DNA of 64,000 bases from Platanthera guangdongensis (Eukaryota > Streptophyta > Magnoliopsida > Asparagales > Orchidaceae): NCBI GenBank assembly GCA_039583875.1, contig CM077167.1, positions 155,693,545 to 155,757,544 on the forward strand, written 5' to 3'. Within the stretch, counting starts at the first letter, position 1. Each line of letters begins with the position of its first letter. The notes below the pieces were generated by a model. It was not told where the DNA came from. It was given only the letters and a program-made list of their open reading frames with translations, and ran no database searches. Of this stretch, positions 1 to 10,484 are shown piece by piece. Position numbers and translations under genes: made by a program.

Positions 1-380
1 CTTCTTCGTCCTCATCTCCGGACGACGATGCCTCCAAATCTAGCGGCGTCTGCGTCTTCGCCAACATCTGGCTCCTGATCTTTGCCTCAGATCCAGCGAC
101 ACCGGTCTTCCAGTGTCTTCTAACATCAACCTTCGCGATGTCAGTGTCTCTGATTCAGCGACTGTATCAGCTTTTCCAGGATCTCCATCTTCTTCTCCGT
201 GCTCCGACGATGTCCGTTGTCCTCGTTTCCTTCCCTTTCGAGGCCATCTGTTTCCTTCTAGGCATGGCTATTGCCACTCTTTCATGCTGATTCCCCGCAG
301 GTTTCTGCTGATTGTTCTTCAAGGGTGATTCTCCAGCTATGGTTGATTCTTCCACCTCACCGAGTGCTGGAACGCCCTAG

Positions 381-1063
381 ATGGGTGACCCTCTGCGACC
401 CCATGTCCACGCTGGCTCTTTGAAGATCATCATTATGCCTCAAGATGAGACGAATTACCTTGAATGGTCTTGTGCGATTCAACATTTCATTCGCATGCAT
501 CAAATGTTCGGATATATAGATGGGACAATCGTGGCACGTCCTCAGGGTGATCCTACTTGGCGGTGTTGGGATTTTGAAAATTTCCTTGTTGTCTCGTGGC
601 TCTTTCATTCCATGTCTCCTAAGGTATACCGTAGTTATATGCTGATGGACTCAGCCTATGAGATCTGAACTCGGGCACACAAAACTTACTCTCAGATTAG
701 CAATTCGATTCAGATTTATGAGTTGATGCGTAGTATGTTGGAGTTACGTCAGGGATCCACGACGGTGTCTACTTTTCTGAGTTTGAGCATATCTCTCAAG
801 AATTGGATTACTTTAAATAGTTTACTCCGGCCTGTACTGCCGATGCAGTCCTGTTGCAGAAAAGGGACGAACGATTTCGTATACATGTTTTTCTGATGGG
901 TTTGAACATGGAAATGGATATGGTTCAGACTAATATTCTGCATCGATCCCTTCTTCCATGTCTTTGGGAGGCTTTTAGCATGGTTCTTGGCGAAGAAGAC
1001 CGTCGGAGGTCCCTCAACACGATTGCTCCTCCTGATCGCTCTGCCTTTACTAGTGTTGGTTGA
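381..1063 (+). pseudogene. copia gag (UBN2-type capsid) remnant of Cop1
   Basis: The translation from 381 to 668 reads as the N-terminal part of a copia gag of the UBN2/DUF4219 class: a NYLEWS stretch, a motif IDGTIVARP, then VVSWLFHSM and a YMLMDSAYEI tail, the usual order in plant copia capsids. Gag would coat the element RNA in cytoplasmic particles. A stop near 668 and a shift near 850 break it; the 854-1063 segment (RIHVFLMGLNMEMDMVQ) is the C-terminal capsid in another frame. The region before 381 is pyrimidine-rich leader without clear coding. Confidence 0.75.
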
Positions 1064-2026
1064 GGTGGTTTCAACCATACCAACATTGTCCCTACTTGTG
1101 ATTATTGTGGCCGCAAGGGCCATACTCAGGATATGTGCTTCAAGCTCCATCCTCACCTTACTCCACTTGTACCCAGCGTGGTCGTGGACCAGGACGAGGG
1201 GGGGGGGGGGCGACAGAGTGGTTCTCATCCTCATGATGGTGCATACTCCACAGCGGTCCATGAAGACCATCATGGTCTGTTCACAGGACATTTTACCGCA
1301 TATGAATTGGATGCTCTCCATCGTCTCTTACACTCCCAGTCAGACACTACCTCTGATACTTCTACTTCCTTTGCTACTGTTGCTATGCCCAGTGCTAATG
1401 CTGCCGCGACACCTCCGTCTGAGTTGATCATTGACTCGGGAGCCACCGATCACATGACCGACTCCTCAGGTTTTTCTTCCTACACTCCCTTATCTGGTAA
1501 GGACAAAGTTGTCTCTGCTAACGACACCTTGTCCCCTATTGCGGGTAAGAACAACATTTCATGTTCCTCCTCGATTTCCCTTTCTTCTGTCTTGCATGCT
1601 CCCTATTTTCCTCCCAGTCTACTTTCAATTAGCAATATCACTCAGTCTCTTAGCTGCCCTGTAACTTTCTTTCCTGATTCTTGTGTTTTTCAGAAATTGG
1701 GTACAAAGCGGATCATTGACAGTGGTAGGAGTTCCAGTGGCATGTACTATCTGGATTCTACTACATCACCCCTTGACTTTTCTTCTTCCGCTGTTACTGC
1801 TGCTGATGCTCGACGCTGGCATTTGCGTCTTGGACATCCTTCTATAGTCTACCTTCAAAAATTATTTCCTACTTTATTGCTGTTTATTAAAACTTTAGCT
1901 GTGATGTTTGTGAAATGTCTAAACATGTTAGACATTCATCGTCGCATTTATGTTCCCATAATACTACTCCTTTTGCTGTCATCATTCCGATGTTTGGGGG
2001 CCTTCCCCTATTTTATCTTTATCTAA
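1064..2026 (+). pseudogene. Cop1 zinc knuckle, aspartic protease and GAG-pre-integrase
   Basis: One open frame of about 320 codons. A CX2CX4HX4C zinc knuckle (CDYCGRKGHTQDMC) lies at 1097-1138. A run of 13 G bases follows at 1198-1210. The protease active site IIDSGATDHMTD is near 1430, catalytic Asp at 1433. The GAG-pre-integrase motif WHLRLGHPS is near 1820. In copia elements this part binds RNA and cleaves the polyprotein. The protease site looks intact, but the frame ends before the integrase core, so no full polyprotein can be made. Confidence 0.85.
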
Positions 2027-2680
2027 TTATCGTTGGTTTGTCACCTTTATCGATTATTTTTCCTGCACTACTTGAGTTTATCTCTTAAAGAAGAAAAATG
2101 AAGTGTTTTCGGTTTTTCAAACCTTTCATAAAATGGTGCAAACTCAGTTCAATGGTAATATTTGTGTTTTTCGTAGTGATAATGGGGAGGGGGAATTCTA
2201 TGATCGTGGAGCGTTTGACTCATCTCACAAGTCCTGAAATTATTCATCAAACCACTTGCGTTTACACCTCCACCCAAAATGATGTTGCTGAACGGAAAAA
2301 CCAGCATCTCCTTGATGTTGACCAGTGCCTTCTCACCACCATGCACCTCCTGAAATCATATTGGGGTGATGCTATCCTATCTGCTACTCATCTTATCAAT
2401 CGTCTACCTTCACGGGTTCTAGATTATGCTACTCCTCTAGTCCGTCTCTCCTCTACTTCTGTTGTTCATCTCTCACCTTCCACTCCGTGTTTTTGGTTGT
2501 TTTTGTTTTGTTCACATACATCAACCTCATTGTGACAAGCTTGACACTCGGGCTCTCCGTTGTGCCTTTATTGGCTATTATGCCACTACAAAAGGATATC
2601 AATGTTATCACCCTCTTTCAAGACGCGTTTTCTATGCCATGAACGCTACTTTTCGTGAGGAGGAATCTTATTAATTGGAT
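2027..2680 (+). pseudogene. Cop1 integrase core remnant
   Basis: The 2098-2535 frame carries the conserved end of the copia integrase catalytic core (HQTTCVYTSTQNDVAERKN, normally PQQNGVAERKN) followed by LINRLPSRVLDYATP. The 2462-2674 frame continues with VFGCFCFVHIHQPHCDKLD and GYQCYHP, the integrase to RT linker. Integrase would insert the cDNA. Frames change at least twice and no continuous DDE core remains. Confidence 0.8.
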
Positions 2681-2919
2681 TCGACTCACTCCACTCGTCA
2701 GGGGGAGAATGATGTCATGGATTTTGACTCTACGGTTCCTCTTCCCCTAATTCCTCCTACACCCACCATGTATTCACCATAGATACTTTTCTCACGCCAC
2801 CTTCGTCCCCTACGACACCTACATCGTTTTCTCATATATACCTTCGTCCGTTTCTCATCTCTCCTTTTTCTCATGTTAATCGTCATCAAATAGGTAAACA
2901 ATCCTCCATTGTTCCATCG

Positions 2920-4092
2920 TTGCTGGTGTCGCCTTTGGAACCAGATTCTGATGCTGATCTGCATGTTCCCCTTGCTGTGCTAAGAGGTAAGGCTGTGTGT
3001 ACAGAACACCCTATCTCTGTTCATGTTGCTTATGATCACCTTACCCAGCTTCATGAACGTTTTATATCTTCCTTGTCTGTGATTACTATTCCAAAGACAT
3101 GTCAGGAGGCAGTTAGTATCCCGACATGGGCTCAAGTAATGAAGAAGGAAATGTCTGCCTTGGACAAGAATTACATATGAGATGTCTCTCCCCTTCCTCC
3201 TGACAAGAAAGCCATCGGTTCAAGGTAGGTTTTCTCTGTTAAACAAAATTAGGATGGTAAAGTTGAGCGATATAAAGTCCGTCTTGTGGCTCGAGGATAC
3301 ACCTAGACTCAGGGGTTCGACTATCAGGAGATCTTTGCTCCTGTAGTAAAGATGAACTTTGTTCGTGTTCTTCTATCTTGTGCTGCGTGCTTGGGCTGAG
3401 ATCTACACCAACTGGACGTTAAAAATGTCTTCCTGCACAGTGATCTTGATGAAGAGGTGTACATGACATTCCCCTAGATTTGTGAAGAGACAAGAAGGGC
3501 TTGTCTGTCACTTAAAGAAGTCTTTGTATGGACTGAAACAGTCCCCCAGGGCTTGGTTTGACAGGTTTCTCAAGACCATGATCAAATTTGGCTACAAACA
3601 GGGACAATCAGATCATATTTTGTTTGTCGGGCAAAATGAGGGAAAATTATGGTTCTTATTGTCTACGTTGATGACTTTGTGATCACCGGTGATGACCCAA
3701 ACGGAATCGCAAATCTAAAGGCGCTTCTATCTGCTGAGTTTGAAGTAAAGCACTTATGGAGATTACGTTACTTCCTAGGAATTGAAGTAACCAGATCAAA
3801 TCAAGGTATCTTCATCTCTCAACGCAAGTATGCTTTAGATCTGTTAAAGGAGACTGAGATGCTTGGTTGTGTTCTTGCTAACACCCCTATCGAGGAGAAT
3901 CATATGATCGATGAAGACAGCGATGACGATCACACTGATGCTTCGAGTTATCAGAGATTGGTTGAGAGGCTTTTATACCTATCTCACACTTGTCCCGACA
4001 TCACATATGCTGTAAGAATCTTGAGTAGATATATGCATGCTCCCAGGATCAGACATCAGGATGCTGTCTACCGCATACTACGGTACTTATAG
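2920..4092 (+). pseudogene. Cop1 reverse transcriptase remnant
   Basis: RT blocks lie in successive frames: an N-terminal WAQVMKKEMSALDKN near 3130, RYKVRLVARGYT and DYQEIFAPVVKM near 3270-3360 with internal stops, SLYGLKQSPRAWFDRF at 3515-3565, and the catalytic YVDD at 3664-3675. FISQRKYALDLL follows near 3810 and ILSRYMHAP near 4020. The catalytic YVDD is kept although the frame is broken around it, as expected for decay after insertion. Confidence 0.88.
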
Positions 4093-4113
4093 AAGGCTCC
4101 CAGTCGCGGGCTT

Positions 4114-4556
4114 ATGTTTTCAAAGAATAACCACTTAAGGATTGTAGTTTTTACTGATCCGGATTGGGCCGGAAGTCGTGATGACAAAAAATCCACAACG
4201 GGGTACTGTACCTTAGTTGATGGAAATTTGGTCACATGGCGTAGCAAGAAGCAAAATGTTGCGGCCAGATCTAGTGCTGAAGCCGAGTATAGGTCAATGT
4301 CTCATGGTCTCTGTGAAGGCTTATGGCTGCGTACCTTATTGCAAGACCTGGGTCTCTAGGAGAATGTTCTCATCTCTCTGCTCCGTGACAACAAAGCTGC
4401 CATCAACATAACACACAATCATGTCCAACATGACAGAACTAAACATGTTGAGGTTGATCGCTATTTTATCGAAGATCATCTGGAAAAAAGAAACTTAGTC
4501 ACTCATTTCGTTCACTCTAAAGATTAGTTTGCTGATGTCTTCACCAGAGCTTAAGG
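4114..4556 (+). pseudogene. Cop1 RNase H remnant
   Basis: The frame shows the plant copia RNase H blocks FTDPDWAGSRDDKKSTTGY, VTWRSKKQNV and SSAEAEYRSM, then after a stop near 4359 RDNKAAINITHNHVQHDRTKH. The carboxylates that bind metal (D of TDPDWAG, E of AEAEY, D of RDNKAA) are still present. The domain would degrade the RNA strand of the RNA-DNA hybrid. A stop at VHSKD* near 4527 and the loss of the polypurine tract mark decay. Confidence 0.85.
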
Positions 4557-4629
4557 TGCGATGTTTTTATTGATGATATGCATAAACTCGGAATGACAAA
4601 TATCTATCGTCCGACTTGAGTGAGAGAGT

Positions 4630-4765
4630 TGTAATCAATATTTTGTGTAAGTCAACGGTTTTGTATTTTACCCTCTCAGGGGTATTTCGGTCTTTTGTTG
4701 TTCCCCTTAATATATGTATGAGTAAAGGGCTCTTAATGATATTATTATTCTGTTTTCCTCTCAAC
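4630..4765 (+). repeat. Cop1 3' LTR
   Basis: About 136 bp starting TGTAATC after a purine-rich GAGTGAGAGAG tract and ending TCTCAAC, close to the TG...CA form and in the size range of short copia LTRs. It contains a T-rich 3' part. Directly after it, minus-strand copia RNase H sequence (NPVQHE) begins. The exact end is uncertain by a few bases. Confidence 0.6.
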
Positions 4766-5000
4766 TCGTGTTGCACTGGGTTGTGAGCAATGTTGATGAC
4801 AGCCTTGTTATCACAGTATAGTCTGATTGACTCGCTTCTTTTAAGACCATGATCTTTTAGGATGGTTAAGATCCATATCCCTTCACAGATCCCATGAGCC
4901 AAAGCCTTGAACTCTGCCTCAGCACTAGATCTAGTGACCACATACTATTTTTCTCCTCCTCCAGGTAACTAAGTTTTCACTCGCTATAGTGTAATATCCT
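4766..5000 (-). pseudogene. Cop2 RNase H, cut at its C-terminal half
   Basis: The minus-strand frame gives [19 protein letters not shown], then [19 protein letters not shown] and NPVQHE, all typical copia RNase H. The sequence should continue with DRTKHIEIDKHF but changes abruptly to the reverse complement of the Cop1 LTR. This places the Cop1 insertion inside the RNase H reading frame. Confidence 0.8.
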
Positions 5001-5910
5001 GACGTGGATCGTCGATTAGAAGGCGATCCAGCCCAGTCTTCATCAATGTAAACCTCAATATTCAAATTTTTTTTGGTGAAAAATGGATGTCCTTCCTAGG
5101 CGAGGACTTGAAGTATCTGAGGATACGATAAGCAACATCAAATTGACGATCCTTTGGAGAGTGCATATATTGGCTAAGCACTCTCACACCATAGGAGTTA
5201 TCTGAGCGAGTATGCTACAAGTAGATCAGTTTTCTTACAAGCCTTTGAAAGCTGAGAATGTCTTCAATTGTTTCACCATCATCTTTTTCAAGTCTGGGTA
5301 GCTTCAATTGCGGTGTCAGTCGGTCTACACCCTCTCATTCTCGAGGCTTCAAGGAGGTCAAGTATATATTTCCTCTGTGAAATGAAAATCCCATGTTTTG
5401 ACATCACAACTTCAATATCTAAAAAATATTTGAGGTTTCCCAAATCTTTCACTTCAAATTCTTTCGCCAACCTCTCTTCCAATTCCTGGATGTCATCATG
5501 ATCGTCTCCTGTTATAATGATGTCATCCAAATAAACTGTTAGAGTTGTTAACTTTCTTTTATTGTTTTTGATGAAAAGGGTAAGATCCGCATTGCTCTGA
5601 AAGTACCCGAAGCATGTCATAGCCTTGTGGAATCTTCCAAACTTAGCTCTGAGAGTTTGTTTCAGGTCATATAAAATCTTTTTTAGCTTGCACACCTTCC
5701 CTTATGATTCACTAGGAGAAAGACCAAGATTTAGAGCCATGCATATCTCGTCTTCCAGATCAGCATGAAGAATGCATTCTTCACATCCAGTTGGCTAAGA
5801 TTTCATCCTTTACATGCAACACACGACATGAGAACCCTTATAGAATTCATCTTAGCGCCCGGTGCAATGGTTTCCTGGTAATCAATTCATATCGCCTGAG
5901 TGTGCTCTCT
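5001..5910 (-). pseudogene. Cop2 reverse transcriptase remnant
   Basis: The 5288-5695 minus frame has LKKILYDLKQTLRAKFGRF, the catalytic box YLDD (5533-5522, a variant of YVDD with both Asp kept), LGNLKYFLDIEV and GIFISQRKYILDLLEASRM. Upstream bases carry NQLDVKNAFF and downstream bases LSQYMHSPKD. Stops separate the blocks. Confidence 0.85.
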
Positions 5911-6068
5911 TGCAATCAACCTTGCCTTGTATCCCTCCACGACACCCAAGATGTCTGTTTGACAGAGAACAGCCACTTGTATCTCGCAACCTTCTTCCCT
6001 TTAAGCAGTTGCACCAGATCCTATATGTGATATTTGTCAATGACATGTATTTCTTCAAGCATAGCCGT

Positions 6069-7324
6069 TTACCACCTGTCATCAGGAAGGACAACTTGAC
6101 ATGATGTAGGGATGGGAGTAGCAAATAAAGAAGAGACAAAAGCTCTGTGAGAAGCCGTTAGACACAAATAAGAAATGAATTGAGATAATGGGTGTTGCGT
6201 ATAAGTACATTCCCTTAGAGTGATGGACCCTAATGAAGGGTCGGATGTTTGATCTAGAATTCTGACAGGGTCCTGTTTGTTTGTTCCCTTAAGACAATCA
6301 GAGTAGGCCTGCAAAGGTTTAACAACAGGAGCCGCATCAGTTGGCACGAGAGCAATAGGAGACGGAGACGAATGAGAGTGATATAATGGAGGAATGTGTA
6401 ACATAGTGGTAGATAGCGAATCAATGCGAGGTAAGGGGCTCACTTCCAGTATAGAAGAGTTCCCCTCTACCCCCACCACCACCACCACCACCACAAAGTG
6501 AGGACCCATAATAATTCTCAATTTTACAGAAGGTGACATCCATGGTTACAGAGACCCTTTGAACTGGGTCAAAACATTTATAACCTTTTGGGTAGGAGAA
6601 TAGCCAATGAAAACACACTTGTGCGCATGAACATCAAGTTCAGTCTTTTGATGAATTTGGACAAAACAGACACAACCAAATACACGTGATTGCAGACTAG
6701 TAGGAGACCCTCGCAGAGAGTGAAGAGGAGTGTTATACCCGAGGACACGGGAGGGCATACGATTGATATGGTTGGCGACATTGGGAAGGTGCATTTGGAG
6801 AAGAAGATACCAGACAACTTTTAAAAGGTGACGATTCTTGCATTCGACCATCCCATTTTGAGAAGGGGAGTAAACACGAGGTTTGATGGATAATGTCATG
6901 AGTAACAGGATATTGTTCGAATTGAGAGTCGTTGAACTCGCGACCATTGTCAGTTCGAAGAATTTTTATAAAGGTTTCAAACTACATAAAACTATTTTGT
7001 GAAACTGCTAAAGTAAGGGAAAAACTTCCTTTTTTCTTTCATGAGGTACAACCAAGTTGTGCTGAAGAAACAATCAATGAAAGTTATAAACAAAAAGCAA
7101 CCAGAAATAGAAGCAACTTGGCAATTCCCCCAAACATCACTGTGTATGATATGAAATGACATAGAAATAGGAGATGAAACATGATTAAAATAAGCAAGAT
7201 GATGTTTACCAAGTTCACAATCATCACAATGAAAATTATTAACTAATACAAATGATAAAGTAGGAAATAAACATTTTATAGATAGGATAGAAGGATGTCC
7301 AAGCCGACAATTCCAGGACTCCAA
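6069..7324 (-). pseudogene. Cop2 GAG-pre-integrase, integrase and linker
   Basis: Going down the minus strand: ESWNCRLGHPSI and CELGKHHLAYF with SDVWG (6992-7324), then VYSPSQNGMVECKNRHLL and HINRMPSRVLGYNTP (6546-6947), then the linker PKGYKCFDPVQR. An (ACC)n tract at about 6473-6495 encodes a poly-Gly run in one frame. Frames change at 6547 and 6990. Integrase function is lost. Confidence 0.82.
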
Positions 7325-7434
7325 AGTGTCCGCCTGATCAACATGAAGAACCTAGGGAGAAGAGACAGGAGTGGAAGAATCAAACACGTAGAGCTCATCC
7401 ACCAGACTACCAAAGCCAATTACCATTCTTGTCT

Positions 7435-7700
7435 TCATGTCCTAAAAACACAAGATGATGGGAAGAAAATCACGAAACAGTTCATTGAGTTGGTCAAATG
7501 ATTATTAGAGAAAAGATTACGAGTAAACTTGGGTATTTGAAGAACAGAAGAGAGAGTAAGAGAGGAGCAGAGGATGGAGCCTTTCCCAGTAATCTTAGAG
7601 AAGAAACCACCCACAATGCTCACCTTATCTCTACTAGACAAAGGAAGGTAAAACGCAAAACCTGTAGCAAAGTCGGTCATATGATCAGTTTCTCTAGAAT
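7435..7700 (-). pseudogene. Cop2 aspartic protease remnant
   Basis: The minus frame reads DHMTDFATGFAFYLPLSSRDKVSIV and a C-terminal FPSSCVF typical of copia protease. The catalytic triplet region just upstream reads IIDS followed by Arg-Glu instead of Gly-Ala, so the active site DSGA is mutated. Confidence 0.7.
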
Positions 7701-7802
7701 CAATAATCTAGTGAATAGATGGGCGAGAAGACGTAGCATGAGCACCTGATGGCCCCTGATGAGCATACAAAGACACAGAAGGCTCCAGAGATTGTCCATG
7801 TG

Positions 7803-8575
7803 TCAGGCAGAGGAAAGCAAGGATCTCATCGACAGACAGAAACAAAGAAGAACAAATTGAACAAGTAGAGGAAGATTCTCTTCAAAGGCATCATACAGGT
7901 GGGTAGAGCGGGGCTGTGTAGAGCGGCCTTGAGAGCAACTAAAACTATGACCTCCATGCGGCGCTGTAGCACCACGGGGCGTGGGAAAGTCACGAATTCG
8001 AAAACTGGTTTCCCGGGTATGACGAGCCTTCCCGCAGAAGTCACAGAGCAAATGATTTTTGTCAGTGGACTCGAGCTTGAATTTTGAGAAGCCTGACTTC
8101 CAAACAGAACAGTCAAGGCAGAACCTTCCGTAGAAGAGTCAGGTGTACATGTGTGTTGCCTATCAATCTTGTTGAACAAGACTGAAAACCTTTGGAAGAT
8201 AGGGCAGAGGAGTGCACCCAAGGATCTGCACACTGATCTGATATAAGTCCCAATGCAAATCATGAAGAAACTCAAAGACTGTTCCTATTTTCCCGAGCTC
8301 GAACATGGATCTCATCCTTAGGAGACACAATAGCGAGGGAGTCAAATTGATCATATTCTTGATAAAACGGAGTTAACTACAAGTAGTAGACTAACAAAGG
8401 GCGATCATCCCGACGATGGATAAAGATCTTCCGTCGCGGCTGGAAAATCTGGGCAGCATTACCCTGCAGGAGTAAGTGACCTCGACCCTCTTTTAAATAT
8501 CCGATGTAGTGTCCATAAACAGATAATTTCGGGCAATAGAGTCAATCATGGAATTAATCAGCCAAGACACCCTTT
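7803..8575 (-). pseudogene. Cop2 gag with degenerate zinc knuckle
   Basis: The minus frame 8051-7803 begins LCDFCGKARHTRETSFR, a zinc knuckle whose last Cys is replaced by Ser. Further upstream (8280-8170) FEFLHDLHWDLYQISVQILG matches the C-terminal copia capsid, and near 8560-8480 VSWLINSM and ARNYLFMDT match the middle of UBN2 gag. The N-terminal third of gag is missing because the sequence switches strand at about 8576. Confidence 0.75.
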
Positions 8576-9558
8576 GCACCGGTTGCTAAGATGAACTTTA
8601 TAAGGATTCTCCTGTCGTGTGCGACCTGCAAGGGGTGGAGTCTCAACCAACTTGATCTAAAAATGTGTTTCTTCATGGTGATCCGGAAGAGGAGGTATAC
8701 ATGGCTCTACCTCCCGATCTCTCCCCCAGAGGATCTAAAGGTAATGTGTGCAAGCTAAAGATCGCCTTGTGTGGTCTAAAACAATCACCTAGAGTTTGGT
8801 TTGGAAGATTTCACAAGGCAATGACATGTTTCGGGTTCTCTCAGAGTAATGAGGATCATACTTTTCATCAAAACAATGAAAGAAAACTAACTGCTCTGAT
8901 TTACCAGCCGCATACTCGCCTAGATATCTCCTATGTTGTAGGAGTGCTTAGTAAATATATGCATTCCCCGAGGACTCATCATTTAGATGCTGCTCATCGT
9001 GTCTTGAGATATCTCAAGTCCTCTCCTTGGAAAGGCATCCTGTTTTCATCAAATAAAGAGCTGACTATGGAGGTGCACACGAATGCTGACTGAGCTAGAT
9101 CGATTGAAGATCGATGGTCCACGTCTGGGTATTGCACTATGGTGGGTGGAAATTTAGTCACCTGGAGGAGTAAAAAACATGTGGTTGCCAAATCAAGTGT
9201 TGAGGCAGAGTTCAGGGCTATGGCTCACGGAATCTGTGGAGGGCTTTGGATACGAACCATTTTGACCGATCTTGGGTTTAAAAGTAGCGAGTCTATCAGG
9301 CTGTACTGCGACAACAAGACTGCGATCAATATTGCTCACAAACTTGTGCAACATGACCGTACAAAACATATTGAAATCGACAAACACTTCATTAAAGAAA
9401 ATATAGATAAGCGCCTTGTTGTTACTCTGTTTGTGCCCCCTGAGCAACAATTGGCAGACCTACTCACGAAGGGATTATGCAGTGGGTTCTTTAAAGAACT
9501 TGTTGGCAAGTTGAGAATGTTCGACATCACACACCCAACTTGCGGGGGAGGGGGGGGG
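8576..9558 (+). pseudogene. Cop3 RT and RNase H, internal deletion of the catalytic RT core
   Basis: Plus-strand copia starting mid-RT with FAPVAKMNFIRILLSC. After a shift, FLHGDPEEEVYMALP and LKQSPRVWFGRFHKAMTCFG follow. At about 8898-8906 the frame passes from RKLTALI straight to YQPHTRLDISYVVG, skipping the YVDD box and roughly 450 bp found in relatives. RNase H is well kept from 9139 to 9540: VTWRSKKHVV, SSVEAEFRAM, RLYCDNKTAINIA, VQHDRTKHIEIDKHFIKE. One stop lies at 9091. It cannot encode an active RT. Confidence 0.88.
9541..9558 (+). other. polypurine tract of Cop3
   Basis: A run GGGGGAGGGGGGGGG immediately 5' of the LTR TG, in the position where plus-strand DNA synthesis is primed in LTR retrotransposons. 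Confidence 0.75.
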
Positions 9559-9688
9559 TGAGATGCGCTTACTATTATCATTGTGCTTATCGTTATGTTG
9601 TATTTTCTTTTTGTTTTCCGGATCCACCTCCATATATAGAGGGGATTAGGGTTTCCTCCTAATATTGAAGTTTTTTTTTCTCTCAACA
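9559..9688 (+). repeat. Cop3 LTR followed by a primer-binding-like site
   Basis: 130 bp from TGAGATGCGC to TCTCAACA, right after the polypurine tract, so it acts as the 3' LTR of Cop3. It contains a TATATA-type stretch near 9633. At 9696-9706 the sequence TGATATCAGAG differs by one base from the tRNA-iMet primer site TGGTATCAGAG, which normally follows a 5' LTR rather than a 3' LTR. Confidence 0.75.
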
Positions 9689-9794
9689 ATATATATGATA
9701 TCAGAGTTTTTTAAATAATTAAAATAATATGCATTTTTTTCTAGATGTATTATTACCTTGGTTAATGTGATTCTTCTCATAATTTTCCTTTCAG

Positions 9795-9932
9795 GTTGAG
9801 GTTGGGCAAAATATAGTGGTGCCGACATACTCAAAAGTTTCCCTTCTTCCTCAGCCTTCCAAGCAGGATAGTGATGAAGAATTGGAGTATGCTGATAGTA
9901 ACACTGGAGCTATAGAAAGCACATGTAAATAA
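9795..9932 (+). other. orphan exon-like coding segment
   Basis: A pyrimidine-rich stretch ending TTTCAG at 9789-9794 is followed by an open frame of 45 codons, VEVGQNIVVPTYSKVSLLPQ and then PSKQDSDEELEYADSN, ending TAA at 9930-9932. A GTAAAT donor-like site lies at 9925. It does not look like any transposon domain I know and codes without bias toward low complexity. It may be a host exon isolated in repeat-filled introns or a fragment carried by an element. I do not recognise the protein. Confidence 0.4.
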
Positions 9933-10188
9933 TCATTTTTGGCAAATTTTTGTTTAATGCTTCATTTAAATTATCTTTTCAATGGAGAAAACTATAAAAG
10001 TAAAAATACTTGCTTGTAGAAGAATTTTGTTTTTGCTGGATTGATTGTCAGTGCCTTCTCCAAGCAACCTCTACTCATATTTTTCTTAACTCCAAAGAGA
10101 AGATAGTTTACTCAATCTTGTTTCCACATCTTTTACCACTGACTGAAAGAAGTTGTGACTTTGTTTTAGATTTTAATAAAAGAAAATT

Positions 10189-10305
10189 TGTCAGGAGAAA
10201 TAAAAGCTCAGTCAATTAATAATATGAGAACTCTTCCTATATAGAGATTAGAGAGGAGTAATGCAAATAATACAAAAGTAGCACTAATTAACAATAATTC
10301 TAACA
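10189..10305 (-). repeat. 3' LTR of Cop4
   Basis: On the minus strand the sequence TGTTAGAATTATTG starts directly after a GAGGGGG polypurine tract (10306-10312) and ends TCTCCTGACA at 10189. About 117 bp with TG...CA ends. It terminates the minus-strand RNase H tail that lies next to it. Confidence 0.7.
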
Positions 10306-10479
10306 CCCCCTCATGTTGAGTATGTTATATTTCTCATACTCAACTTGTCAATATAACCACAAAAAGCATTCACTCCCAGATTCTTAGTGAGAATATCTGC
10401 TATTTGTCCTATTGATGGAACAAATTGAGAACAAATAATCTTTTTCTCAATACTCTTTGATGAAGTGTCTATCCACCTC
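10306..10479 (-). pseudogene. C-terminal RNase H of Cop4 (segment 1)
   Basis: Minus-strand translation gives IEVDRHFIKE, then after a stop SQFVPSIGQIADILTKN and KLSMRNI, the C-terminal end of copia RNase H. It begins exactly where the upstream RNase H segment at 12097-12218 stops (TKHI), so the two belong to one element separated by a 1.6-kb insert. Confidence 0.75.
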
Positions 10480-10484
10480 AATAT

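Larger units (their letters stand above)
1..4765 (+). mobile_element. Ty1/copia retrotransposon Cop1, degenerate, 5' end outside window
   Basis: Copia domain order can be followed on the plus strand: gag, zinc knuckle, protease, GAG-pre-integrase, integrase, reverse transcriptase, RNase H, then a short LTR. Copia places integrase before RT, which separates it from gypsy. Many stops and frameshifts break the frame, so it is a dead copy. No 5' LTR or primer site is visible, so the element starts before base 1. Its right end abuts minus-strand Cop2 inside the RNase H region, which suggests Cop1 inserted into Cop2; the left target flank is not in view. Confidence 0.9.
4766..8575 (-). mobile_element. 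Ty1/copia retrotransposon Cop2, degenerate, truncated at both ends
   Basis: Read on the minus strand from 8575 to 4766 the order is gag, zinc knuckle, protease, GAG-pre-integrase, integrase, RT and the first half of RNase H. Both ends are lost: the gag start is replaced at about 8576 by a plus-strand RT, and RNase H stops at the Cop1 LTR. Its protein is very close in style to the Cop3 fragment (shared FGRFHKAMTCFG and [11 protein letters not shown]), so the two belong to one family. Confidence 0.88.
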
